64,000 nucleotides of DNA from Methanopyrus sp. SNP6 (GTDB lineage Archaea > JAADCQ01 > Methanopyri > Methanopyrales > Methanopyraceae), in the NCBI RefSeq assembly GCF_002201895.1, contig NZ_CP019436.1, forward strand, positions 385,456 through 449,455. The letters are read 5' to 3'. A program made the position numbers and the translations under genes. The notes beneath the pieces were generated by a model. The model worked only from the letters and a program-made list of their open reading frames with translations, did no database searches and had not been told where the DNA came from. Of this stretch, positions 31,963 through 39,191 are shown one piece after another; within the stretch, counting starts at the first letter, position 1, and each line of letters starts with the position of its first letter.

Positions 31963-32764
31963 GGTCGATCACCCGCGCCTCGTGCAGGTTGAACAGCTTC
32001 GCCCGGAGGGTTCTCCCAGAAGTCTTCAGTATGCAGACGTTACCTACGTTGAGCGGATCACGACACGTGGCGCAAATCGCGGGACATGAGGTGGTACCTA
32101 CGTTCACTACCAGTTTTCCCTCAACGTTCCCGAGGTATCTACAGTGCGTGTGACCTGTGATCACGACGTCGGCATGTGTCGAGCGAGCTATTTCCTCCAG
32201 TCGTTCGGGCATCTCGTACTCCCGGCACGTGTAATTGTCCAGGATCTGATCGCGTTTCGGCATCGGAGATTCTCGGGCTACGGGATTGACAGGCTTCTGC
32301 GGGTTCAAGTCCAGCTCCGAACAAGGTTCGTGACCGTGCAAGACGAGCATCCAAACGTCCCCGAAGCGGAGTAAGTGAGGCCCGCCCAGTGACGGTCCCG
32401 AGTGTCCCGGCGGGCACCCGCGTCCGCGACGGTTATCGTAGCGGCGCGATAGTACGTGCACCCCGGCGTCACGCAGCGATTTCACGAGATCTACGGTGTC
32501 GTGGTTCCCGGGAACGAAGTAAATCTGGACTTCGGAGGACAACCTCCGTAAGTCCCGCAAAAGCTCCCTCAACTCGGGATCCGGGGCCCTAGGATCTGCG
32601 AGGTCGCCATCGATGAGAAACGCGTCGAAATCCAACGCCAGATCGAGTGCCGCTTCCCAGATTTCCCGATCGTGCCCCTGGTATTCGTCACCGACGTGTA
32701 CATCGGAAGATATCAGTAGGCTATCACCGGGTAAGCGCGTTACATCGAGCGTCATCTGAACCAC
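31934..32764 (-). CDS. Calcineurin-like metallophosphoesterase
   Basis: 276 aa from GTG 32764 (GGAGGG 5 bases upstream; ATG 32755 is an alternative). Metal motifs are 'LLISSDVHVGD', 'LIDGDLADP', 'YFVPGNHDT', 'MLVLHGHEP' and 'VVITGHTHCRYLGN'. The overall layout matches a standard cytosolic phosphoesterase, with an insert containing 'KPVNPVARESPMPKR' and several cysteines ('CPAICATCRDPLNVGNVC'). Those four cysteines could bind a metal or cluster and are unusual for the family. Substrate is unknown. It begins one base after the stop of the UbiC-like gene. Confidence 0.82.
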   Translation of the reverse strand: MVQMTLDVTRLPGDSLLISSDVHVGDEYQGHDREIWEAALDLALDFDAFLIDGDLADPRAPDPELRELLRDLRRLSSEVQIYFVPGNHDTVDLVKSLRDAGVHVLSRRYDNRRGRGCPPGHSGPSLGGPHLLRFGDVWMLVLHGHEPCSELDLNPQKPVNPVARESPMPKRDQILDNYTCREYEMPERLEEIARSTHADVVITGHTHCRYLGNVEGKLVVNVGTTSCPAICATCRDPLNVGNVCILKTSGRTLRAKLFNLHEARVIDRERVRIGRR

Positions 32765-32765
32765 G

Positions 32766-33260
32766 CTAACCCTCCCGACCGAAGACCTCGGGGTTGAACC
32801 TCTCACGAATCAGCAGCATCGGCGTCTTTCGGTGGTAGACTAAATACTCACGCCAGGGTATCTTCGGCGCACTCGCACCCAAGATCTCCTCATCTTCTGG
32901 CGATGGCCGCGCCTCCTCAACGCGGAGTATCTCACGTCGCGTCTCCAGTCTTAACTCTTCGATCATCTTTCCAAGCGGTTTTCTCGACTGAAGAACCAAT
33001 CTACGCAGGCGCCCTGGAAGGTTATCGGGACGGGCGAGTGAAGTAGCTAGGATGGCGGGTCGACCGTCAACCTTGATGACGACTCGTCGGACGTACACGG
33101 TGTCTCCATCGGGAACACCGAGAAGTCTCGCATCTCGACCTTCAACTTCCAGTTTCCTGGTTTCGAGTGGATCGATCGTTACTTCCCCGAAGAACCGCTC
33201 GAGGATCCTCGTCACCGACCCGTCAGTGTAGAGGAGTACCTCCAACAGCGGGACCTTCAT
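32766..33260 (-). CDS. Chorismate pyruvate-lyase-like (UbiC/DUF98) protein
   Basis: 164 aa from ATG 33260, preceded by GGAGGT at 7 bases. 'LLEVLLYTDGSVTRILERFFGEV', 'VEGRDARLLGVPDGDTVYVRRVV' and 'KPLGKMIEELRLETRREI' are typical of DUF98, an archaeal relative of UbiC chorismate lyase. The lyase forms 4-hydroxybenzoate and pyruvate. In methanogens 4-hydroxybenzoate is a precursor of the methanopterin side chain, and the aroE gene in the same operon fits this. A regulatory UTRA-like role is a weaker alternative because the fold is shared. Confidence 0.75.
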   Translation of the reverse strand: MKVPLLEVLLYTDGSVTRILERFFGEVTIDPLETRKLEVEGRDARLLGVPDGDTVYVRRVVIKVDGRPAILATSLARPDNLPGRLRRLVLQSRKPLGKMIEELRLETRREILRVEEARPSPEDEEILGASAPKIPWREYLVYHRKTPMLLIRERFNPEVFGREG

Positions 33261-33276
33261 CCGATGAACCTCCATT

Positions 33277-34227
33277 TCATATCTCGCCGTACTCCTGTAG
33301 CAGTTGGAGTTCCTCCAAGCTGACCTTCTCCCCACGCTCGAGCCGCTCCTTGATCTCCTTCAGTCGCTCTCTGTCTACCGCCTGTTTCTCCAGGTCTTTG
33401 ATTCGAACCTCGAGCGCGCGCTCTTCCGCGCGTTTCTCCATTATTTTCTGCTCTAAATCGCGGAGCTCCGACTGAAGTTCACGGAGCTCGTCTTCCAGCG
33501 GTTTCACTTTGGCCAGCTCCTCGACGTACTTACGGTGGTAACCGTCCGCCTTCTCTCGCAACTCGTCGGCACGTTCGTAATGTTCGATCATCTTCTGGTG
33601 GTACTCATCCGCCTCTTCGGCCGTTTTCATGACCTTTTCGTGGTATTCGGAGGCCTTTTCGCGGAGCTCGTCCGCCTGGGAGAACAGCTCGTCGGCCTTT
33701 TTGGAGTGCTCGTTGGCCTTCTCCCACGCTCTCAGCTGCTCGCGGAGCTCTTCGAGACGCTGAGCGATTTGCTCCTCCCTTCTCGGACTGAGCGGGTTGG
33801 TTTCGATCTCCCTTTCTAGCTTACGTATCTCGGCTCGGATCTCTCGGATCGGACGTTCCACTTTAGAGCGAAGTTTCTTGGCGGTTTCAACGTGCTCCCG
33901 GGCCTTCTGAGCTAGCTTCCTGGCACGCTCGTTCAACTCGTCACGCTTAGCCTTGTACTGCTGGACCTCCTCGTTCAGCTCGTCCCTACGTCGGCGATGC
34001 TCATCGGCTCGCTCTCTGAGCTCTCGGACGCGTTCGTTCAGCTCATCACGCTTAGCACGGTATCTCTCCGCTCGCTTCCGGATTTCGTGGATTTGATCCT
34101 GAAGCTGGTTTACCTTACGCTGGATTTCCCGCCGCTTTTCTTCAAGGTCATCGAGTTCCTCACGGGTTTTAACTAGCTGATTCTCGAGTTCCTTGATTCT
34201 CTGCAGCTTGTCCTCGGAGGGCATCAT
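33277..34227 (-). CDS. Long coiled-coil protein
   Basis: 316 aa, nearly all heptad-patterned and rich in Glu, Arg, Lys. Several imperfect repeats carry 'KRDELNERVRELRERA', 'RRDELNEEVQQYKAKRDELNE' and 'ADELREKA'. No globular domain or membrane segment is visible. The ATG at 34227 overlaps the TGA of serB. Archaeal serB-like phosphatase genes are often followed by such coiled-coil genes, so the pairing is conserved to my knowledge, but the function is unknown. A break near the middle ('ETNPLSPRREEQ') probably forms a turn that lets the rod fold back. Confidence 0.75.
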   Translation of the reverse strand: MMPSEDKLQRIKELENQLVKTREELDDLEEKRREIQRKVNQLQDQIHEIRKRAERYRAKRDELNERVRELRERADEHRRRRDELNEEVQQYKAKRDELNERARKLAQKAREHVETAKKLRSKVERPIREIRAEIRKLEREIETNPLSPRREEQIAQRLEELREQLRAWEKANEHSKKADELFSQADELREKASEYHEKVMKTAEEADEYHQKMIEHYERADELREKADGYHRKYVEELAKVKPLEDELRELQSELRDLEQKIMEKRAEERALEVRIKDLEKQAVDRERLKEIKERLERGEKVSLEELQLLQEYGEI

Positions 34228-34877
34228 TCGACGGGAACACCCCAAAAGCGCAGTACGACAGGGACGGCACGACGAAAGTCGTCGAACGCCATCTCGATGA
34301 TCTCGTATAGCGGCTTTTTAGGGCGGAACCCTAGTGGCAGACCGGCACGCTTTAACATTGATGCGTCGTTCGCGCCGTCTCCTACCGCCACGGTGTCCTC
34401 AGGACGGGTGCCGAATCGGCGGCATAGCTCCATCAGGACCCTTTCCTTCGCGGAAGAGCTCATAACGGGACCGTAAACTCTGCCCGTAAGGAAACCGTCT
34501 CGTACCTCGAGTTCGTTGGCTACATACGCGTCCAATCTTAGCTCTCTACAGAAACGGGAAACCACTTCGGTGAACCCTCCGCTGATCACCGCTACGGCTG
34601 CTCCTACGGATCGTACAGCTGCTACGAATTCCCGGACGCCGGGGTTCAGGCGCAGCTCGGTCACGACCTCGTCGAGAACGGAGGCGGGTGTGCCAGCCAG
34701 TAACCGGACCCGTTCCCGGAGGGCCTCTCCGAACTCGAGCTCGCCGCGCATCGCCCGTCTCGTGATCTCTTCGACTTCGTCGTCGACTCCTGCCGCCTCC
34801 GCGATTAGGTCGATGGTCTCCCCGTCGACCAGCGTCCCATCGAAGTCCAACACTACCAGTCGGCGAGCCTGGACCAT
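34224..34877 (-). CDS. serB: Phosphoserine phosphatase (SerB-like HAD hydrolase)
   Basis: 217 aa. HAD motif I 'VVLDFDGTLVDGE' (D11, D13), motif II 'AVISGGFTEVV' and motif III/IV 'ERVLMELCRRFG...VAVGDGANDASML' define a phosphoserine phosphatase-type enzyme with the alpha-helical cap of SerB. It makes serine from phosphoserine. It lies between glyA (overlap 25 bp) and the coiled-coil gene, so serine synthesis and its use as C1 donor are grouped. A phosphatase with other substrates is possible since HAD specificity is hard to predict. Confidence 0.85.
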   Translation of the reverse strand: MVQARRLVVLDFDGTLVDGETIDLIAEAAGVDDEVEEITRRAMRGELEFGEALRERVRLLAGTPASVLDEVVTELRLNPGVREFVAAVRSVGAAVAVISGGFTEVVSRFCRELRLDAYVANELEVRDGFLTGRVYGPVMSSSAKERVLMELCRRFGTRPEDTVAVGDGANDASMLKRAGLPLGFRPKKPLYEIIEMAFDDFRRAVPVVLRFWGVPVE

Positions 34878-36139
34878 TCGTGGGCACCCACTCCCGACCC
34901 GAACCCGTACTTGACTTCCTGGAACTCACGCCGAAGTTCCTCGACGTCCTTACGGACCTCGGACGGCTCCCTGCGACCGAGCACGACGTCCGCTATCAGC
35001 TCGGCGATGTACTCCATCTCAGAAGGACCCATACCTAACCGAGTGAGCTCTTGGGTACCCAGCCGGATACCGCTCGGATCGTGGGATTTCGATTCGTCGT
35101 CCCAGGGCAGCAGGTTCTTATTGCACAGGATGTTAGCGCTCTCCAGTTTTTCGGCGATGACCGCTCCCCCTCCTTGCTCCCGCACGTCAACAGCGATTTG
35201 ATGGGACTCCGTGAAACCCCGGTGCTCACAGAGTACCGCGAGTCCCTCGGCGTACAGGGACTCGGCCAGGGCTTTAGCGTTCTTAACCGTGTCACGTGCG
35301 TATCGCTCCCCGTACTCCTTGAACTCCGCGAGCGCTACGGCTAGCGCCGCCACGTGGTGTAGGTGGTGGTTGCTCACGAGCCCCGGAAACACGGCCTCGT
35401 CGATGTCGTCGGCTAGATCCCGCTGACAGAGCACGATTCCACCCTGGGGACCCGGAAGCGTCTTGTGGGTGCTTCCGGTAACCACATGGGCGCCCTCTCG
35501 GATCGGATCTTGGAACTGACCGCCGGCGATTAGCCCGAGCACGTGGGCTGCGTCGTACACTACGTAACCTCCTACGGCCTCCACAGCTTCTACGGCCTCT
35601 TTCACCGGATGTGGAAACAGGAACAGGCTGGCCCCGAGCATGACCACCGACGGCTCGACTTCCTCGATCTTACGGACCATGCTGTCGACGTCGATGACCA
35701 TATCATCCTCGTCGAACGGTAGGTACTCAACGTTGAGCCCTCTAACACCCGGGGCGCTGATATCGTGGTGGCTGATGTGTCCACCGTGGGAGATCCTAAG
35801 CCCCAGAATCGTGTCGCCGGGATCGGTCAACGCGAAGAGGGCGGCTAGGTTGGCCACAACTCCGGATGTGGGCTGAACGTTCGCGTGCTCGGCACCGAAG
35901 AGCTCTTTGGCTAGCCGTACGCAGGCCAGCTCGACTTCGTCGATGTACCCACAACCCTCGTAAAGCCGCTCACCGGGTCTCCCCTCGGCGTATCGGTGCC
36001 CGAAATCCGTCACGAGCATCTCACGCACCGCGGGGCTGGTCACGTTCTCGCTGGCGATCATGGGGAGGCACTTCTTCATCCACTCATGATGCTTCTCAAC
36101 CGCCCGCACGACGGAGCGTATGTCCTCCAACCCGAACAC
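34853..36139 (-). CDS. glyA: Serine hydroxymethyltransferase
   Basis: 428 aa from GTG 36139. 'MIASENVTSPAVRE', 'RYAEGRPGERLYEGCGYIDEVE', 'PTSGVVANLAALFAL', 'YDAAHVLGLIAGGQF' and the PLP-lysine motif 'VTGSTHKTLPGPQGG' identify SHMT. In methanogens it exchanges C1 units between serine and tetrahydromethanopterin. Length is typical of the archaeal form. The divergent hypothetical gene begins only about 20 bp away, so each promoter must lie inside the other gene or the messages are nearly leaderless. Confidence 0.96.
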   Translation of the reverse strand: MFGLEDIRSVVRAVEKHHEWMKKCLPMIASENVTSPAVREMLVTDFGHRYAEGRPGERLYEGCGYIDEVELACVRLAKELFGAEHANVQPTSGVVANLAALFALTDPGDTILGLRISHGGHISHHDISAPGVRGLNVEYLPFDEDDMVIDVDSMVRKIEEVEPSVVMLGASLFLFPHPVKEAVEAVEAVGGYVVYDAAHVLGLIAGGQFQDPIREGAHVVTGSTHKTLPGPQGGIVLCQRDLADDIDEAVFPGLVSNHHLHHVAALAVALAEFKEYGERYARDTVKNAKALAESLYAEGLAVLCEHRGFTESHQIAVDVREQGGGAVIAEKLESANILCNKNLLPWDDESKSHDPSGIRLGTQELTRLGMGPSEMEYIAELIADVVLGRREPSEVRKDVEELRREFQEVKYGFGSGVGAHEWSRLADW

Positions 36140-36159
36140 CCCGAAGGAGGGTTTTGACT

Positions 36160-36741
36160 TTGGTCGAGGCGCGAGCGCTGGCCGAGGCAGTGACCAAGGG
36201 TGTGCTCACGTACGTCGAAGTGAGCGTAGAGCAAGGCTCCGGCTTGGAGCTGGAGGTGGACGTTCCCAGAGCGGATCGAGTGAAAGACATCGTCAGATCG
36301 CTAGTAACCCCGATCACGGGCATGTATCGGGTTAGGGTCCGGATAACCAACGCGCGCGCCGAACCGGAGGCGGCGAATAAAAAGTGTCTCGCTACGGGGA
36401 CGTTCACGGCTCTAGGGAAGGTGCTCATGGACGCGTTCTTCCCCGGCCGGGGTACCGAAGCCGTGAATAAGGCTCTCCTAAGGGTGCCTATAACCTCCGA
36501 AGAAGCGTATCGCGGCAAGAGGTTCGACCGTGTGTACGATCCCCGCGAGAAGCGTTGGGTTCCGGCTCGGCCCGGTATGATGTGTAGAACCAAGGACGGG
36601 ATGATCTGCGCGGTCACGGACGATCCCGACGGTATCGCGCCCACGATCGCGGCCGAAAAGGACGCGAAGTTGGCTACGGTCCTGTGTGACACGTTGTTCG
36701 ACATGCTCCTGGCTGAAAAGCCACCCACGGTGCGGGGGTAA
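36160..36741 (+). CDS. Conserved-looking protein of unknown function
   Basis: 193 aa if started at TTG 36160; GGAGG lies 9 bases upstream, and TTG 36154 is an alternative. Sequence upstream in the same frame is antisense to glyA and looks non-native. I do not recognise the family. Features are a helix-strand start 'VEARALAEAVTKGVLTYVEV', a Lys/Cys motif 'AANKKCLATGTFTALGKVL', and a C-terminal part with 'GMMCRTKDGMICAVTDDPDG' containing two cysteines. It has no signal peptide or membrane segment. The next gene starts 6 bp downstream. Confidence 0.65.
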   Translation: MVEARALAEAVTKGVLTYVEVSVEQGSGLELEVDVPRADRVKDIVRSLVTPITGMYRVRVRITNARAEPEAANKKCLATGTFTALGKVLMDAFFPGRGTEAVNKALLRVPITSEEAYRGKRFDRVYDPREKRWVPARPGMMCRTKDGMICAVTDDPDGIAPTIAAEKDAKLATVLCDTLFDMLLAEKPPTVRG

Positions 36742-36747
36742 ACGGGA

Positions 36748-37281
36748 GTGAGTTCCGAGTCCGAAGGCGTCCGCCAAGCTGCGCGTCTGATGGCGGTAGC
36801 CGCCCGCACGGCCCCGAAAACGAGGGGTATCGACGATATCGTCATCGAGATCGTGGAGGACGAGGATACGCTGGATAAGATCGCCGAGAGGATGGAAGAA
36901 ATTGCCGAGGAAAAGGGGGTCGACTCCTTCAAGCGCGACGCGGAGTGCCTCAGGAGATCGGAGTGTCTGGTATTAATCGGTGTCAAGTCCAGCGGGCCTT
37001 GTGGCCTCAACTGCGGTATGTGCGGGGCCTCGTGCGACGACATCGAGGAGCGCAGCGCGGACGTCGAGTTCGCGGGACCGATCTGCGGGTTCAAGCTGAT
37101 CGATCTGGGAATCGCGTTGGGATCGGCGGCGAAGGTCGCCAACGATCTAGTAGTCGACAACAGACTGATGTACACCATCGGCGTCGCAGCACGCTCCTTG
37201 GGCGTAGTCGACGCGGACGTCGTGATAGGGATTCCGCTATCCGCGACCGGGAAGAATATATACTTCGACAGAGATGGCTGA
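36748..37281 (+). CDS. DUF2148 ferredoxin-domain protein
   Basis: 177 aa with GTG start. 'RLMAVAARTAPKTRGIDDI' at the N-terminus and the cysteine cluster 'KSSGPCGLNCGMCGASC' (CxxxCGxCG-type) followed by 'GPICGFKLIDLGIALGSAAK' are the signature of DUF2148 proteins, which carry an iron-sulfur site and occur in anaerobic archaea and bacteria. The function is not established. It is 17 bp upstream of the S26e-like gene. Confidence 0.85.
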   Translation: MSSESEGVRQAARLMAVAARTAPKTRGIDDIVIEIVEDEDTLDKIAERMEEIAEEKGVDSFKRDAECLRRSECLVLIGVKSSGPCGLNCGMCGASCDDIEERSADVEFAGPICGFKLIDLGIALGSAAKVANDLVVDNRLMYTIGVAARSLGVVDADVVIGIPLSATGKNIYFDRDG

Positions 37282-37298
37282 CCGGGAGGGATCGCGCG

Positions 37299-37559
37299 AT
37301 GGCGCGCAATCCCAGACGCAAAGGTCGCGATGGATGGAAGCAGTCGAAATCGCGTGGTAAGCCCTCGTTCGTGACCTGTGAGTGCTGCGGGGGAAAAGTA
37401 CCTCGACACAAGGCCATCTCCTGGACGCAAGGGTTCAGGATTACCGATCCGGTGGTTCGTCAGGCGGTGGACGACCGATACGTTCACACTTTCAGCCGCA
37501 AGGTGTACTACTGCCCTAAGTGCGCCAGGTTCTTGGGGATTAGAAAGCCCAAACGCTGA
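37299..37559 (+). CDS. S26e-like small ribosomal protein
   Basis: 86 aa. The gene is short and hidden in a longer unrelated frame. ATG 37299 has GGGAGGG 8 bases upstream. The basic N-terminus 'RRKGRDGWKQSKSRGK' is followed by 'CECCGGKVPRHKAI' and, about 50 residues later, 'VYYCPKCARFLGI'. The paired CxxC knuckles and the 'VPRHKAI' block match eukaryotic/crenarchaeal ribosomal protein S26e. S26e is mainly known outside the Euryarchaeota, so this member is notable. An unrelated zinc-ribbon RNA-binding protein is the alternative. Confidence 0.65.
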   Translation: MARNPRRKGRDGWKQSKSRGKPSFVTCECCGGKVPRHKAISWTQGFRITDPVVRQAVDDRYVHTFSRKVYYCPKCARFLGIRKPKR

Positions 37560-37752
37560 TTCTTCCCCGATCCCCATCGGGTTCCGCGCACCGTCCACAC
37601 CCAAAATACGCTCTGATTGTTTCGAGTCTTCCCTAACCAGCTTCCAGGTTTTCTCACATAAACAGGTTTTAAGGAGTTGCCATACTCCGTGCACGCCCAG
37701 TGTACAGCCTCCCGCGAGTTAACAGGGGGAAGCCGCGATCACCCTTCATGCC

Positions 37753-39189
37753 GTGCTGGGTGGTGGATCAGTAGGTCACGTGGTGGCGGACGCACTGAGG
37801 GATCGTGGTGAAGAGGTGGTAATCGTCGACTGTAACGAGGACCGTGCGGAGGTCCTGAAGGAGCAAGGTTTCGAAGTGATTATCGGAGACATCACGGAGA
37901 AAGAAGTATTACTCGAAGCGGGCATAGAGAAGGCCGTCATGGTGTACGTCCTCACCCCCGACGACGACGCTAACGCGGAAGCTATCAGGCTGATCCGTAA
38001 GATCAACGAGGACACGTACATCATCGCGCGAGTCACGGACGAGGAACGCGTTGAGGAGTTTAAGGAGCTCGGAGCGGACGAAGTTCTCTCCCCGAATCAG
38101 CTGCTGGTCGGGAAGTTGCTTCACAACATCGACAACGTGAGGAACCGCCGAAAGGTGCACGAGCTGCTGACAAAGCTCGAAGACGTGGAGAGTTTGGCTA
38201 TAATCCCACATAACAACCCTGATCCCGACTCCATCGCTAGCGCTGTAGCTCTTCAGGAGATAGCCAGTATCGTCGACGTTCAATCCGACGTGGTATACGG
38301 AGGCGAGATCGGTCATCAGGAGAATAAAGCCCTCGTGAACCTCCTGGATATCGAGATGAAGCGGATCTCACGTGTAGACTTAGATGAGTACGACGCTATC
38401 GCCGTAGTGGACACCCCAGTCCTACCACGGGAGCTGGCTGAGTACGACGGTATCGAGGATAGTATTCTGGTGGCTGTCGACCACCACGATTCGTCGGACG
38501 GCATGATGGACATGAACGGCACTTCTAAGAGCGCTTTAGAGCTCGCGGACTTCGTAGATCACAGACCGGAGGTCGGAGCCGCTTCTACGATACTCACCCA
38601 ATACCTCAAAATCCTCGATAGGAACGTCGACCGGAGGATAGCGACGGCACTACTGTACGGTATCAGGACTGACACGTTGAACTTCACGAGGAACGTGTCG
38701 CCGGAGGACCTCAAGGCGGCCGCGTATCTCTACCCGCGGGCCGATCACGAAGCGCTGGCTAAGATCGAGTCTCCGGACATCTCTCCCGAGACTCTCGACG
38801 TGCTCGGTGAAGCTATCCGCAACAGGACGGTTATTCGGAGCTACCTGTTCTCGAACGTGGGGTTCGTGAAAAATGAGGATGCGTTGCCTCAAGCCGCCGA
38901 CTATCTGCTTAACCTTGAGGGTGTCCACACGGTCATAGTGTTCGGTGTGGTCAACGGTAAGGTCAAGATCTCAGCGCGAACGGACGATATCCGCCTGAAC
39001 ATAGGTGAGATAATGAAAGAAGCGTTTGGTGACGTGGGTTCCGCTGGAGGTCACTCGAAGGCCGCCGCAGCCGAGATCCCGTTAGGCATCTTCCAGGACG
39101 TCGAGAGCGACATGGTGCTCGATCTCGTCGAGCAGGCGGTGCGTAAACGGATATTCAAGGTGATAGGCATCGAAGAGGAGGAGGACTGA
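37753..39189 (+). CDS. RCK/TrkA-N domain fused to DHH-DHHA1 phosphoesterase
   Basis: 478 aa from GTG 37753. The N-terminal ~125 residues are a TrkA-N Rossmann domain ('LGGGSVGHVVADALRDRG', 'VVIVDCNEDRAEVL', 'VIIGDITEKEVL'). Residues ~150-330 form a DHH domain with 'IIPHNNPDPDSIASAVAL' (metal site), 'AVVDTP' and 'VAVDHHDSSDGM'; the DHHA1 domain at the C-terminus has 'SAGGHSKAAAAEIPLG'. The fusion is common in methanogens and may hydrolyse small nucleotides (nanoRNA or cyclic dinucleotides) under NAD(H) or nucleotide control. The GTG start cuts off the first beta strand; the frame is open to 37723, and an ATC at 37738 with GGGGG 8 bases before it would restore it. Confidence 0.9.
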   Translation: MLGGGSVGHVVADALRDRGEEVVIVDCNEDRAEVLKEQGFEVIIGDITEKEVLLEAGIEKAVMVYVLTPDDDANAEAIRLIRKINEDTYIIARVTDEERVEEFKELGADEVLSPNQLLVGKLLHNIDNVRNRRKVHELLTKLEDVESLAIIPHNNPDPDSIASAVALQEIASIVDVQSDVVYGGEIGHQENKALVNLLDIEMKRISRVDLDEYDAIAVVDTPVLPRELAEYDGIEDSILVAVDHHDSSDGMMDMNGTSKSALELADFVDHRPEVGAASTILTQYLKILDRNVDRRIATALLYGIRTDTLNFTRNVSPEDLKAAAYLYPRADHEALAKIESPDISPETLDVLGEAIRNRTVIRSYLFSNVGFVKNEDALPQAADYLLNLEGVHTVIVFGVVNGKVKISARTDDIRLNIGEIMKEAFGDVGSAGGHSKAAAAEIPLGIFQDVESDMVLDLVEQAVRKRIFKVIGIEEEED

Positions 39190-39191
39190 AC

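Noticed and set aside
36945-37298. Long plus-strand frame upstream of the S26e-like start
   Set aside because: This part is arginine-rich shadow of the DUF2148 gene; the ribosome site and homology place the real start at 37299.
36096-37694. 532-codon minus-strand frame
   Set aside because: It is antisense to two well-supported plus-strand genes and the S26e-like gene, and its translation is Ser/Thr/Arg-rich with no recognisable motif.
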